DNA of 64,000 bases from Rhodobacteraceae bacterium HIMB11 (GTDB lineage: Bacteria; Pseudomonadota; Alphaproteobacteria; Rhodobacterales; Rhodobacteraceae): positions 124,001 to 188,000 of the forward strand of contig AVDB01000006.1 of the NCBI GenBank assembly GCA_000472185.1, in the 5' to 3' direction. Position numbers and translations under genes: made by a program. The notes under the pieces were generated by a model. The model saw only the letters and a list, made by a program, of their open reading frames with translations, was not told where the DNA came from and did not search any database. Below, one piece after another: positions 21,342 through 29,996 of this stretch; within the stretch, counting starts at the first letter, position 1, and every line of letters begins with the position of its first letter.

Positions 21342-21943
21342 GCTGCTGTCCTTTGTTGAAATACAGATGGGCTTAGGTGAAAGCGTGGTCGCATGTATTT
21401 TTCCGCCCGTTTGATCCATCCGCCTTTATCCCCGCGGCGGGTACATGCAAATTTACGCAAATTTGGCCGTGCATCCGCGTGGTATAGGTAATAATTCATG
21501 CGTTCAACGCCATACGCATCAACCAAATGATCGGGCGCGCGCCGGGCGGCCGTTTGTGTCGCGGCAATGGTGAGTGGCCCAATCACACCATCCACAGTGA
21601 TGTCCATAGCAAATAGGATCAGCGTGCGTTGCAGCACCTTAACCGCATGTGATCCCGCATTCACATACATATCAAACACAGGGGCATGGAGCATATGGGG
21701 CAGTTGATCAATCCGCGGCTTATAGAAATAGTCCTGTACAAAAATGTGAACCGCTTGGGTTGCGCTGAGTTGTTTTAAATCGGCGATATCAACCCGCCCA
21801 TCTTGGTTCAAATCGTGCCCCAGCCGCTTCAGAGTTTTCAGCGTGACACCATAATTTGTGGGGCCACCCGGATCATCAGGATCGTTCACAATTCCGCCTT
21901 CGGCCTTTAAAATTTCATGGGCGATATCGTTGATATGTTGCAT
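21332..21943 (-). CDS. Holin-associated N-acetylmuramidase, GH108 family
   Basis: Peptidoglycan hydrolase of 203 residues in the zliS/GH108 family. The catalytic Glu is in ILKAEGGIVNDPDDPGGPTNYGVT near residue 16. A DxDxDG-like segment (DLNQDGRVDIADL) follows, and the C-terminal part (from about 110) is the putative peptidoglycan-binding domain. There is no signal peptide, so export would need the partner holin, which is broken here. It overlaps the holin gene by 10 bp. Such pairs resemble phage lysis cassettes but are a fixed chromosomal feature in this group. Confidence 0.88.
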   Translation of the reverse strand: MQHINDIAHEILKAEGGIVNDPDDPGGPTNYGVTLKTLKRLGHDLNQDGRVDIADLKQLSATQAVHIFVQDYFYKPRIDQLPHMLHAPVFDMYVNAGSHAVKVLQRTLILFAMDITVDGVIGPLTIAATQTAARRAPDHLVDAYGVERMNYYLYHADARPNLRKFACTRRGDKGGWIKRAEKYMRPRFHLSPSVFQQRTAAWG

Positions 21944-22021
21944 GTCCTACCTGCGTGTTGCTGATGGGATCATCATTTTTAAAAGGACTAAAAGCCGCCT
22001 AAGCGCAACGCACGGTGCGCG

Positions 22022-22465
22022 TTAACTGTTGGGATCGACGTATGTGCCTTGTTCTTTTAGCGCGTCTATGACCTCTTTTGGCATATAGGTTTCGTCGTGT
22101 TTTGCCAAAATTTCGGTCGCCTTAAACACACCATTTACATAGCTACCTGTGCCGACCATGCCCTGATTTTCTTCAAACAAATCAGGCAGGATGCCTGTGA
22201 ATGTGACGGGGATCGTTGCGCCGCCGTCGGTCACGGAAAACTGCACCTCTTCACCCTGACCGCGCACAATGCTGCCTTCGGCAACAAGGCCACCGATGCG
22301 AAACACCTCGCTTGGGCTGGGTGGTTCGGCAATCACCTGAGAGGGAGAGCGAAAGAAATTGATCCCATCGCGCATGGCATAGCCGATCAAACCTGTCGCA
22401 ATCGCCATAGACACAAAGGCGAGAACGATAATTTGGATGCGTCGTGTTTTTTTCAGTGATCTCAT
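22022..22465 (-). CDS. ccmE: Cytochrome c maturation haem chaperone CcmE
   Basis: Periplasmic haem carrier between CcmC and CcmF. The 147-residue protein has an N-terminal signal anchor (about residues 9-30) and the OB-fold domain; the haem-binding His and downstream Tyr are in LAKHDETYMPKE near residue 123. It is separated from argC by 7 bp and from the muramidase by about 78 bp. Confidence 0.96.
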   Translation of the reverse strand: MRSLKKTRRIQIIVLAFVSMAIATGLIGYAMRDGINFFRSPSQVIAEPPSPSEVFRIGGLVAEGSIVRGQGEEVQFSVTDGGATIPVTFTGILPDLFEENQGMVGTGSYVNGVFKATEILAKHDETYMPKEVIDALKEQGTYVDPNS

Positions 22466-22472
22466 GTCAACC

Positions 22473-23498
22473 TCATGGGAACATTGGCACTATACCCAGA
22501 CCCGCAGTTTCAGGGAGGCCAAGCATGATGTTTGCATTTTGAAGCGCTTGTCCCGACGCGCCCTTCATCAGGTTATCAAGGACGGACAGAATGATCACCC
22601 GCCCCGCCTGACGGTCCGCAAAAACCGCGATACGGCAAATATTGGATCCCTTGACATGTTGTGTTTGGGGAACCTCACCCTCGGCCAAAACATGCACAAA
22701 GGGTTCATCGGCATAATAGGACGCCAGATGTGCCCGTACCGCATTTGCATCCCCTTTGGCATAAATGGTCGCCTGCATACCCCGTGTCATGGGGACCAAA
22801 TGCGGTGTAAATGTTGCACATACATCTTTGCCAACTGCCTTGGACAGCTCTTGATCCAATTCGCCCATATGACGGTGGTGCGCAACACCATAGGTATTGA
22901 AACCTTCGTTCGCCTCGGAATAAAGCATGGGTTCTTTCAAACCGCGCCCTGCCCCTGATACACCTGATTTGGCATCGATGATAATCGGGTCACTATCAAT
23001 CACGCCGCCCTTCAGCGCAGGAATAAGAGGCAGCAATGAGGTCGCCACGAAACACCCAGTATTCGCGGCGATCCGTGCGGACTTGATCTTGTCCCGATAG
23101 ACTTCTGGCAATCCAAGAACGGCCGCCCCCTGCAGATCAAGCGCCTTGTGCGGCCCGCCATACCATTTTTCATAAGCCTCACCATCCTCAAGACGAAAAT
23201 CAGGGGACAGGTCCACAATTTTCACGTGATCTGGAACCGTGCGCACGAAATCATGCGCAACCCCATGGGGTAATCCGCAGAACACCAAATCAATATTAGA
23301 ATAATCGATATCCTCAATCTTAACCAAATCAGGCAGATCAAGATGTCCCAAATGTGGAAACACCGATGCCATCGGTTGTCCCGCCTTACGATCCGCCGCA
23401 AGTGCTGCGATGTCCATATTTGGGTGGGCATGCACCAATCGAACAAGCTCAGCGCCCGTGTACCCAGATGCACCAAGGATCGCGATTTGCTTGTTCAT
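22473..23498 (-). CDS. argC: N-acetyl-gamma-glutamyl-phosphate reductase
   Basis: NADPH-dependent reduction of N-acetylglutamyl phosphate, third step of arginine synthesis. The 341-residue protein has the nucleotide-binding GASGYTGAELVRLVHAHP at the N-terminus, the catalytic Cys in AANTGCFVATSLLPL, and the conserved HRHMGELDQEL. It belongs to the longer (type 1) class. A TAGGAGA ribosome-binding site precedes the ATG at 23498. Confidence 0.95.
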   Translation of the reverse strand: MNKQIAILGASGYTGAELVRLVHAHPNMDIAALAADRKAGQPMASVFPHLGHLDLPDLVKIEDIDYSNIDLVFCGLPHGVAHDFVRTVPDHVKIVDLSPDFRLEDGEAYEKWYGGPHKALDLQGAAVLGLPEVYRDKIKSARIAANTGCFVATSLLPLIPALKGGVIDSDPIIIDAKSGVSGAGRGLKEPMLYSEANEGFNTYGVAHHRHMGELDQELSKAVGKDVCATFTPHLVPMTRGMQATIYAKGDANAVRAHLASYYADEPFVHVLAEGEVPQTQHVKGSNICRIAVFADRQAGRVIILSVLDNLMKGASGQALQNANIMLGLPETAGLGIVPMFP

Positions 23499-23515
23499 GT
23501 GTCTTCTCCTAAAAT

Positions 23516-24328
23516 TTACGCCGAGACGAATTTGATCTCGCGTTTCAAAAACTGTGTGGCCCGCGACGAAACGGTTTGCGGATCACCTGTGGTCAAATAC
23601 TTACTTTCTTGGCTCGCGCCAACCATTTTTGGATGCCGTTTCAAATAATCTGCCAAACTTTCTGCAACAATATTGGCTTGGGAATAGACTTTGACCCCAT
23701 CACCCAATGCATCTGCAAATGTTTCCGCCATTAATGGATAATGGGTACAGCCCAAAATAGCGGCCTCTGGGTTTGGCATTTTGCGTTTCAATGCATCCAC
23801 ATGTGACCGCACCATAGCCTCGGCCAGAATAAAATCACCGTCCTCGATCGCGTCCACAACACCACCACATGCCTGGGCTTCGACATCGACACCAATCGCA
23901 CGAAACGCCAATTCCCGCTGAAATGCGCGGCTGGCCACAGTTGCGGGGGTTGCGAATAAGGCGACGTTTTGCACACCCACCTGTCGGGGGGGCGAATTAT
24001 CGCCCCATTGGCGTTCTGTCAGCGCCTCGATCAGTGGAACAAAAACGCCAAGCACGCGTTTATCCGTTGGAATCCAGGTTTCTTGCATGCGCCGCAATGC
24101 AGCCGCAGAGGCGGTATTGCAGGCCAAAATCACCAGATCACAACCCTCATCCCATAACCGTTCAACGGCGCGCGTGGTCAGTTTGTACACATCGTCCGCG
24201 TCGCGCACGCCATAAGGTGCATGCGCGCTGTCGCCGTAATAGACAAAGGGAACATCAGGCAAACGGGCAGACACAGCATTGTGCACGGTCAGCCCGCCCA
24301 GACCACTATCAAAAATACCAACGGCCAT
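23516..24328 (-). CDS. murI: Glutamate racemase
   Basis: Supplies D-glutamate for peptidoglycan. The 270-residue protein has both catalytic cysteines in [12 protein letters not shown] (near 73) and [11 protein letters not shown] (near 182), plus the N-terminal [11 protein letters not shown]. It is 17 bp upstream of argC and 13 bp downstream of the acyltransferase gene, so these genes probably share a transcript. Confidence 0.95.
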   Translation of the reverse strand: MAVGIFDSGLGGLTVHNAVSARLPDVPFVYYGDSAHAPYGVRDADDVYKLTTRAVERLWDEGCDLVILACNTASAAALRRMQETWIPTDKRVLGVFVPLIEALTERQWGDNSPPRQVGVQNVALFATPATVASRAFQRELAFRAIGVDVEAQACGGVVDAIEDGDFILAEAMVRSHVDALKRKMPNPEAAILGCTHYPLMAETFADALGDGVKVYSQANIVAESLADYLKRHPKMVGASQESKYLTTGDPQTVSSRATQFLKREIKFVSA

Positions 24329-24341
24329 CTGGCGCTACTTT

Positions 24342-25220
24342 CTACGATTTATGTTTTTCTTCAAATTCAAAGCCATAATCCAATGACTCTAACGGGTTTG
24401 GTGACAGCTTATAGGTGGATTGTCGCAAATAATCCATAAGCGCACGCGCGTCTTTTTCACGCGCCTTGATTTCATTCGGATCAATCGGTTCCCCAATAAC
24501 CACCCTCACAGGCGTATCAACACGTGCGCGGAACTCTTTGATCAACAATCCCATGCGCAGCGTATAGTGCAAGCGGCTGGCATATTGAAACAGGCGGGAA
24601 TTAGCACCATCGAAAAACAATGGGACGACCGTCGCCCCCGATTTCGCGATCAAACGCGCCGTAAACGACCGCCAAGCGGGATCCATCGGATGCGCAAAGG
24701 GTTTTGCCGCAGTTGACACTGTTCCGCCCGGAAAAACACCGATTGCGCCGCCATTATTTAGGTAATCCAAGGCCACTTTGCGTGTTTCTAGGTTTAGCTT
24801 GACCGCCTCTTTCGTTTCATCAAATGAAATCGGTAGGATAACACGGTTCAAATCCTCGGCCTTGCGGAACACTTTGTGCGCCAAAATTCTGAAATCCCCG
24901 CGTGTTTTCGTTAGGATATGCCCCAACATCAAACCGTCCAAAATCCCATATGGGTGATTGGCGATCATAATCAGTGGTTTGTCCCGTGGAATATTGTCCA
25001 AGCTGCCGCCAACGATATTGAGGTTTAGCCCGTAGCGTTGCACCATGACCTGCCAAAAATCAGTACCATCTGCAACTTCGTCTTCATAACCCTTTGCACG
25101 TTTGATCAAGCTGACCCGCCCCGTTGCATTTTCCATCAACTTGATCAGGGCGCGTCCACCGCGTGTTTGCGCGGAATAGGCATAACTTATGTCACGTGCG
25201 ATTTGTCTTTGGCTCGGCAT
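24342..25220 (-). CDS. Lysophospholipid acyltransferase family protein
   Basis: Membrane-associated acyltransferase of 292 residues with the PlsC signature: the catalytic NHPYGILDG (His and Asp of the HX4D motif) near residue 88, and FPGGTVS near 165 for glycerol-phosphate binding. It could be a 1-acyl-glycerol-3-phosphate acyltransferase or an OlsA-type enzyme that makes ornithine lipids; the sequence alone does not decide. It lies upstream of murI with a 13-bp gap. Confidence 0.85.
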   Translation of the reverse strand: MPSQRQIARDISYAYSAQTRGGRALIKLMENATGRVSLIKRAKGYEDEVADGTDFWQVMVQRYGLNLNIVGGSLDNIPRDKPLIMIANHPYGILDGLMLGHILTKTRGDFRILAHKVFRKAEDLNRVILPISFDETKEAVKLNLETRKVALDYLNNGGAIGVFPGGTVSTAAKPFAHPMDPAWRSFTARLIAKSGATVVPLFFDGANSRLFQYASRLHYTLRMGLLIKEFRARVDTPVRVVIGEPIDPNEIKAREKDARALMDYLRQSTYKLSPNPLESLDYGFEFEEKHKS

Positions 25221-25287
25221 GTCGGTGCGCTCAATTTACTTGCGCACTCTATAGCGAAGCTAATCTTAACTTTCCAGTGGAACTTGC

Positions 25288-28200
25288 CTATTCGGCGGCA
25301 TGCTGCAATGGGGATTTTGGATGATTTAAACCTTCGAGGATTTCGTCACGCCGTTTCTGCGCCTTTTCTTCATTCGCCTGTTTTACAGGGCCAAATCCAC
25401 GAATGGACAATGGAAGTAGCGCAAGTTCCACAAGCAAATCCAAATTTTCTGAGTTAACTGGGGATGCCAGTGATTTGAAATCACTTTCAAATTGCTTGAT
25501 CAGACGGCGTTCCATGCGGCGTTCTGGGGTATAGCCGAATGGATCAAACGGTGTACCACGCAAGGCTTTCAGTCGGGATAAAATGGAAAATGTGCCTAAC
25601 ATCCACGGACCGAATTCACGTTTCTTCGGGCGGCCGCTCGCATCCATTCCGCCCAGCATTGGCGGGGCCAAATGGAACCTAATCTGATCCACGTTATCTA
25701 AGGTTTCTTTGGCCTTTTCCACTGTGGTTAAATGCAGACGCGCGACCTCATATTCATCCTTGTAGGTCAGCAATTTGTGATAGCCCAGTGCAACCGCATC
25801 CCGCAGGCGTTCATTATCAAACTTATCTAGGAATTTTTGATACCGTTTGGCCAAACGATTTCCCTGATATGCACGTAAATGATCAATGCGGTAGGCGATT
25901 TTGTCAGCGCCCTTTTCAGGAAGTGCAACCACCCGTGACGCGATCAGTTTTTGAGCATCCTTTGGGTGCGACGCCGCCCAACGCCCAACCTCAAACGCGC
26001 GTTGGTTTTGTTCAACCTTGGCGCCATTTAATGCAATCGCCTCATACAGCGCGTTATGGCTAAGTGGGATAAATCCCATCTGCCATGCGGCCCCAAACAC
26101 GATCATGTTGGAGTAAATGGAATCGCCCAATAAATCTGCCGCAAGCTTTGTCGCATCAAGCAACGCAAGTTTATCCTTGATCCGCGCTTCAAGCGTAAGG
26201 CGCAGGCGATCATTTGGGATTTTGAATTCTGTATCGCGGGTAAAATCACCTGTCACGATTTCATGATCGTTTACAACGGCACCTGTGCGCCCCGTAGATG
26301 TCAGGCCGATGGTTTTTGCACCTGAACTAACGACCAAATCCCCGCCGATCAGGGCATCACATTCCCCTGTCGCAACACGAATGGCAGAAATATCCTCAGG
26401 GCTATTTGAAATACGACAATGAACATGAACGGCGCCGCCCTTTTGTGCAAGGCCCGCCATTTCCATCATGCCGGCCCCTTTGCCATCAATTTGGGCCGCT
26501 TGGGCCAGCAAGGCACCGATTGTGACAACACCCGTTCCGCCGACACCAGTTGCGATGATGTTAAATGTTTCACCCGCTGGAATTGTTGGCACCGTTGGGT
26601 TGGGCAGATCTGGCAATTCAAAATTCTTGCGCACTTTCTTTTTTGGTGTTGCCCCAGGCAAGGTTACGAAAGATGGGCAAAACCCGTTAACGCAGCTGAA
26701 ATCTTTATTACAGGCGGATTGATCAATCTCGCGTTTGCGGCCCAGTTCGGTTTCCACAGGCGTGATTGCGACGCAGTTGGATTGCACACCACAATCGCCA
26801 CAACCCTCGCAAACATCGGTATTGATAAAGATACGTTTATCGGGATCGGGAAACAGGCCACGTTTGCGACGGCGACGTTTTTCCGCAGCGCATGTTTGAA
26901 CATAAACAATGGCGCTTACCCCCTTGATCTCACGCAGTTCTTTTTGAACAATCATTAGGCTTCCACGTTCATGTTTTTCAATGTCACTTGGGAAGGCGGC
27001 TAGGTCCAAATCCTCTTTGTCGTCATAGACAACGACCAGTTTTTTGACACCCATCGCCTGTAGCTCGCGTGCGATACGTGGGGCATCCAATCCCCCATCA
27101 TTGCCCTGTCCCCCTGTCATTGCAACAGCATCATTGTACAGGATTTTATAAGTGATATTGGTGCCCGCGCTTACGGCTGCGCGGATCGCCTGAATGCCCG
27201 AATGGTTGTATGTTCCATCCCCTATGTTTTGAAACACATGATCGCGTTTCGAAAACAGGGATTCCCCAATCCAATTCGCCCCTTCGGCGCCCATATGCGT
27301 GTAGCCAAGCGTGTCACGCTCCATCCATTGCGCCATATAATGACACCCAATCCCTGCATAGGCGCGCGATCCGTCGGGAACCTTGGTCGATGAATTATGC
27401 GGACAGCCTGCGCAGAAATAAGGTAAGCGCGCGGCGATATCACTGGCATTATCGGCATGTTTTGCATTTGCGATGTGCACCAGTCCATCGGTGATTTTTT
27501 GACCACCGCATCCCTCTTCGACAAAGATTTGACCCAAGGATTGTGCAATATCAATGGGATCAAGCGCCCCTTCTGATGGGAAAAGAAGGGTGCCAAGATC
27601 ACCTTTTTCACCGCCATAAACGCGACAATGATCGGCGTCATGGAACAGGGCATCTTTGATCTGTGGTTCGATCAATTTGCGTTTTTCTTCGACCACGACG
27701 ATCAAATCCAACCCGTCTGCCCATTCCCGAAGGCTGGTTTTATCCAGCGGCCAGGTTTGCACCACTTTATATGTCGTGATGCCCAATCGCACGGCCTCGT
27801 CCTGATCTACGCCCAAAACCGATAGAGCGTGCTGCACATCGAGCCAGTTTTTTCCTGCGGCGACGATCCCGATTTTGGCACCAGCTTGGCCCAGACCCCG
27901 CTGGTCAATTCGGTTTTCACGGGCGAACGCCTCGGCCGCACTGATTTTATGACGCAAAAGACGGGCTTCTTGATCCACTGGCAGATCGACCAAACGAATG
28001 TTTAGTCCCCCCTCGGGCATATCGATGTCAGGGGTATTGAATTGCATACGATTTGGGTTGCCATCGACAACGGATGTCACCTCGATCGTGTCCTTCATGG
28101 TTTTTAGGCCAACCCAAACACCTGCAAAGCGGGACAACGCATACCCATAATGTCCGTAATCCAAAATCTCTTGAACACCTGCAGGGGATATCACGGGCAT

Positions 28201-28701
28201 GGATGCATCCACCATTGCCCAATCAGATTGATGCAGGACGGTCGAACTTTCCCCTGTATGATCATCCCCCATGGCCATGATCACACCGCCGTTTTTCGAT
28301 GAACCCGCCATATTCGCATGACGCATCACATCGCCAGACCGGTCCACGCCGGGGCCTTTGCCGTACCAAAGCCCAAAGACACCGTCAAAACGCCCTTCGC
28401 CCCGCAATTCGGCTTGTTGCGCACCCCAAAGCGCCGTTGCGGCCAGATCTTCGTTCAGACCCTCCTGAAACGTGATGTCATTTTCAGGCAAAACATTACC
28501 CGCACGTTTCATTTGAAAATCAACCGCACCCAAGGGGGAACCACGATATCCCGTCACATAGCCCGCTGTGTTCGATCCCGCTTGGCGATCACGTTCCTTT
28601 TGCGCGATCATCAGGCGCACCAGTGCCTGTGTGCCATTCAACAACACCTGATGTTTTTCGATGTCGTATTTATCATTAAGCGAAATCTTCGACGTGCTCA
28701 T
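25288..28701 (-). CDS. Indolepyruvate ferredoxin oxidoreductase, fused subunits
   Basis: Thiamine-dependent oxidative decarboxylation of aryl-pyruvates to aryl-acetyl-CoA. The 1137-residue protein fuses the alpha and beta parts. The first two thirds hold the pyrimidine- and TPP-binding domains, with CAGCPHNSSTKVP (near 445) and NDAVAMTGGQGNDG. A ferredoxin-like CEGCGDCGVQSNC follows near 640-655, then the gamma domain from IIATGVGGTGVVTIG, then a C-terminal extension. Such fused forms occur widely in alpha- and betaproteobacteria and work aerobically. The start ATG at 28701 follows a strong GGGAGG; an upstream in-frame extension is unlikely. It is divergent from a LysR regulator. Confidence 0.92.
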   Translation of the reverse strand: MSTSKISLNDKYDIEKHQVLLNGTQALVRLMIAQKERDRQAGSNTAGYVTGYRGSPLGAVDFQMKRAGNVLPENDITFQEGLNEDLAATALWGAQQAELRGEGRFDGVFGLWYGKGPGVDRSGDVMRHANMAGSSKNGGVIMAMGDDHTGESSTVLHQSDWAMVDASMPVISPAGVQEILDYGHYGYALSRFAGVWVGLKTMKDTIEVTSVVDGNPNRMQFNTPDIDMPEGGLNIRLVDLPVDQEARLLRHKISAAEAFARENRIDQRGLGQAGAKIGIVAAGKNWLDVQHALSVLGVDQDEAVRLGITTYKVVQTWPLDKTSLREWADGLDLIVVVEEKRKLIEPQIKDALFHDADHCRVYGGEKGDLGTLLFPSEGALDPIDIAQSLGQIFVEEGCGGQKITDGLVHIANAKHADNASDIAARLPYFCAGCPHNSSTKVPDGSRAYAGIGCHYMAQWMERDTLGYTHMGAEGANWIGESLFSKRDHVFQNIGDGTYNHSGIQAIRAAVSAGTNITYKILYNDAVAMTGGQGNDGGLDAPRIARELQAMGVKKLVVVYDDKEDLDLAAFPSDIEKHERGSLMIVQKELREIKGVSAIVYVQTCAAEKRRRRKRGLFPDPDKRIFINTDVCEGCGDCGVQSNCVAITPVETELGRKREIDQSACNKDFSCVNGFCPSFVTLPGATPKKKVRKNFELPDLPNPTVPTIPAGETFNIIATGVGGTGVVTIGALLAQAAQIDGKGAGMMEMAGLAQKGGAVHVHCRISNSPEDISAIRVATGECDALIGGDLVVSSGAKTIGLTSTGRTGAVVNDHEIVTGDFTRDTEFKIPNDRLRLTLEARIKDKLALLDATKLAADLLGDSIYSNMIVFGAAWQMGFIPLSHNALYEAIALNGAKVEQNQRAFEVGRWAASHPKDAQKLIASRVVALPEKGADKIAYRIDHLRAYQGNRLAKRYQKFLDKFDNERLRDAVALGYHKLLTYKDEYEVARLHLTTVEKAKETLDNVDQIRFHLAPPMLGGMDASGRPKKREFGPWMLGTFSILSRLKALRGTPFDPFGYTPERRMERRLIKQFESDFKSLASPVNSENLDLLVELALLPLSIRGFGPVKQANEEKAQKRRDEILEGLNHPKSPLQHAAE

Positions 28702-28734
28702 CAACTGACCTCCCAAACGGTTTTCCAAATTATA

Positions 28735-28751
28735 GGTCAGCTTTTCTGACC
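28735..28751. promoter_or_regulatory. Palindrome in the lysR/indolepyruvate oxidoreductase spacer
   Basis: A perfect inverted repeat GGTCAG-CTTTT-CTGACC lies in the 146-bp divergent spacer, 34 bp upstream of the oxidoreductase start. Its size and place suit a LysR operator, although LysR sites are more often T-N11-A. This is inference from position and symmetry only. Confidence 0.45.
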
Positions 28752-28847
28752 AAGCTATAGATTTATTTTGGACGCTGCGTCATGTTAGTACTTTGATATG
28801 ACCATGAACAGAATCATGTCATCAATATAAAAAACGGAGCATTTGGG

Positions 28848-29756
28848 ATGGATTGGGATAAACTGCGCATTTTTCACGCTGTGGCTGACGCAGGAAGCCT
28901 GACCCATGCGGGTGATACATTGCGATTATCCCAATCAGCCGTGTCCCGCCAAGTGCGCGCTTTAGAAGAATCGTTGAACACAAATCTGTTTCACCGCCAT
29001 GCGCGAGGCCTGATCCTGACCGAACAGGGAGAGTTGTTGTTTGACGCAACCCAATCCATGGTCAAACGTCTTGAGGCTGCCGAGGCGCGCATCAAGGACA
29101 GCGAAGAAGAGGTGTTTGGCGAATTGCGCGTCACAACCTCGACAGGGTTTGGATCACTATGGTTGGCCCCGCGCCTGCCGAAACTGTATGAAAAATACCC
29201 CGAACTAAAAATCGATTTGATGTTAGAAGAGCGCGTTTTGGATTTGCCCATGCGCGAAGCGGACGTTGCCATCCGCATGAAAGAGCCATCCCAAGCGGAT
29301 TTGATCCGCAAACGTTTGATGAGTGTTAAGATGCGCCTTTATGCATCCCCCAGCTATATCAAAACCCATGGTGTGCCCGAAAAGATTGAGGATATGGTGC
29401 ATCATCGCCTGATTTGCCAACACCCCAGATCCGCGCAAGTGAGTGCGGGCCTCGCCCTGACGCAGCGTTTGATGACCTATGATTTGCCGTCTATGCTGAC
29501 CGTTAACAATTACTTTGGCGTTCTACAGGCGGTGATCCACGATTTGGGGATTGGGATTTTACCTGATTACATCACATTGGATTTTGATGGTGTTGTGCGG
29601 GTTTTGGATGAACTTGAGTCTGTCGAGGTCCCCGTTTATCTGGCATATCCAGAAGAGCTGCGTCATTCCAAGAGGGTTGAGGCCTTACGCGATTTTGTGC
29701 AGGACGAAATTATTGATTATCGCCGCGCCCTGCGAAATGGCGAGTTATCTCAATAA
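28848..29756 (+). CDS. LysR family transcriptional regulator
   Basis: LysR regulator of 302 residues: N-terminal winged helix-turn-helix (residues 3-60, SLTHAGDTLRLSQSAVSRQVRALEE) and a C-terminal effector-binding domain from about 90. It is transcribed away from the indolepyruvate oxidoreductase gene, the classic layout for a LysR activator and its target, and a perfect palindrome lies in the shared spacer. The effector is unknown; an aryl-pyruvate or amino acid would fit the neighbour. Confidence 0.92.
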   Translation: MDWDKLRIFHAVADAGSLTHAGDTLRLSQSAVSRQVRALEESLNTNLFHRHARGLILTEQGELLFDATQSMVKRLEAAEARIKDSEEEVFGELRVTTSTGFGSLWLAPRLPKLYEKYPELKIDLMLEERVLDLPMREADVAIRMKEPSQADLIRKRLMSVKMRLYASPSYIKTHGVPEKIEDMVHHRLICQHPRSAQVSAGLALTQRLMTYDLPSMLTVNNYFGVLQAVIHDLGIGILPDYITLDFDGVVRVLDELESVEVPVYLAYPEELRHSKRVEALRDFVQDEIIDYRRALRNGELSQ

Positions 29757-29813
29757 ATACTAGCCATGCGTTTTTTGCATAGCGGGTATGCTGCACATGC
29801 GGCATTCTTTCTC

Positions 29814-29842
29814 TTGATCGATGAACGCACTATCCCTATATC
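29814..29842 (+). promoter_or_regulatory. Promoter of the putative small RNA
   Basis: TTGATC at 29814-29819 and TATATC at 29837-29842 are 17 bp apart, a good sigma-70 spacing, and the predicted start falls at about 29848, directly before a stable hairpin. The wider form CTTGATC with CTATATC also resembles the heat-shock RpoH promoters of Rhodobacter, so an RpoH-type sigma factor is possible. Confidence 0.55.
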
Positions 29843-29847
29843 AGCGT

Positions 29848-29917
29848 CATGGAAGCGATTTTGCGCTTTCATACCTCCCTGTTGGACTAAGGCCGAGCTC
29901 GCTCGGCCCTTTTTTTT
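29848..29917 (+). ncRNA. Putative small regulatory RNA with an anti-Shine-Dalgarno CCUCCC
   Basis: Between lysR and purL a compact transcript of about 70 nt can be drawn. A 9-bp hairpin ATGGAAGCG/CGCTTTCAT (29849-29857 with 29864-29872, one G-U pair) starts at the predicted transcription start. A single-stranded linker (29873-29890) contains CCTCCC. A GC-rich terminator hairpin with eight T residues closes it. The order promoter, 5' hairpin, open CCUCCC, terminator is that of trans-acting sRNAs that pair with ribosome-binding sites, such as the CcsR and aSD-type sRNAs of alphaproteobacteria. I see no coding potential in this stretch. Confidence 0.55.
29891..29917 (+). terminator. Strong Rho-independent terminator before purL
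   Basis: Stem GGCCGAG/CTCGGCC (29891-29897 with 29902-29908), loop CTCG, followed by eight T residues. It is the 3' end of the putative sRNA and would also stop read-through from lysR. Confidence 0.88.
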
Positions 29918-29996
29918 GCCCAAATGAAACCCGCCTGAATATTGCCCTTTTTCCTTTGATGCCCTAAAGGATGCGCAGGACATTTTAGGGGCCATT

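Noticed and set aside
20841-21943. Prophage
   Set aside because: Only a holin/muramidase pair is present, embedded between ccm genes in a family-typical order; no other phage genes are nearby.
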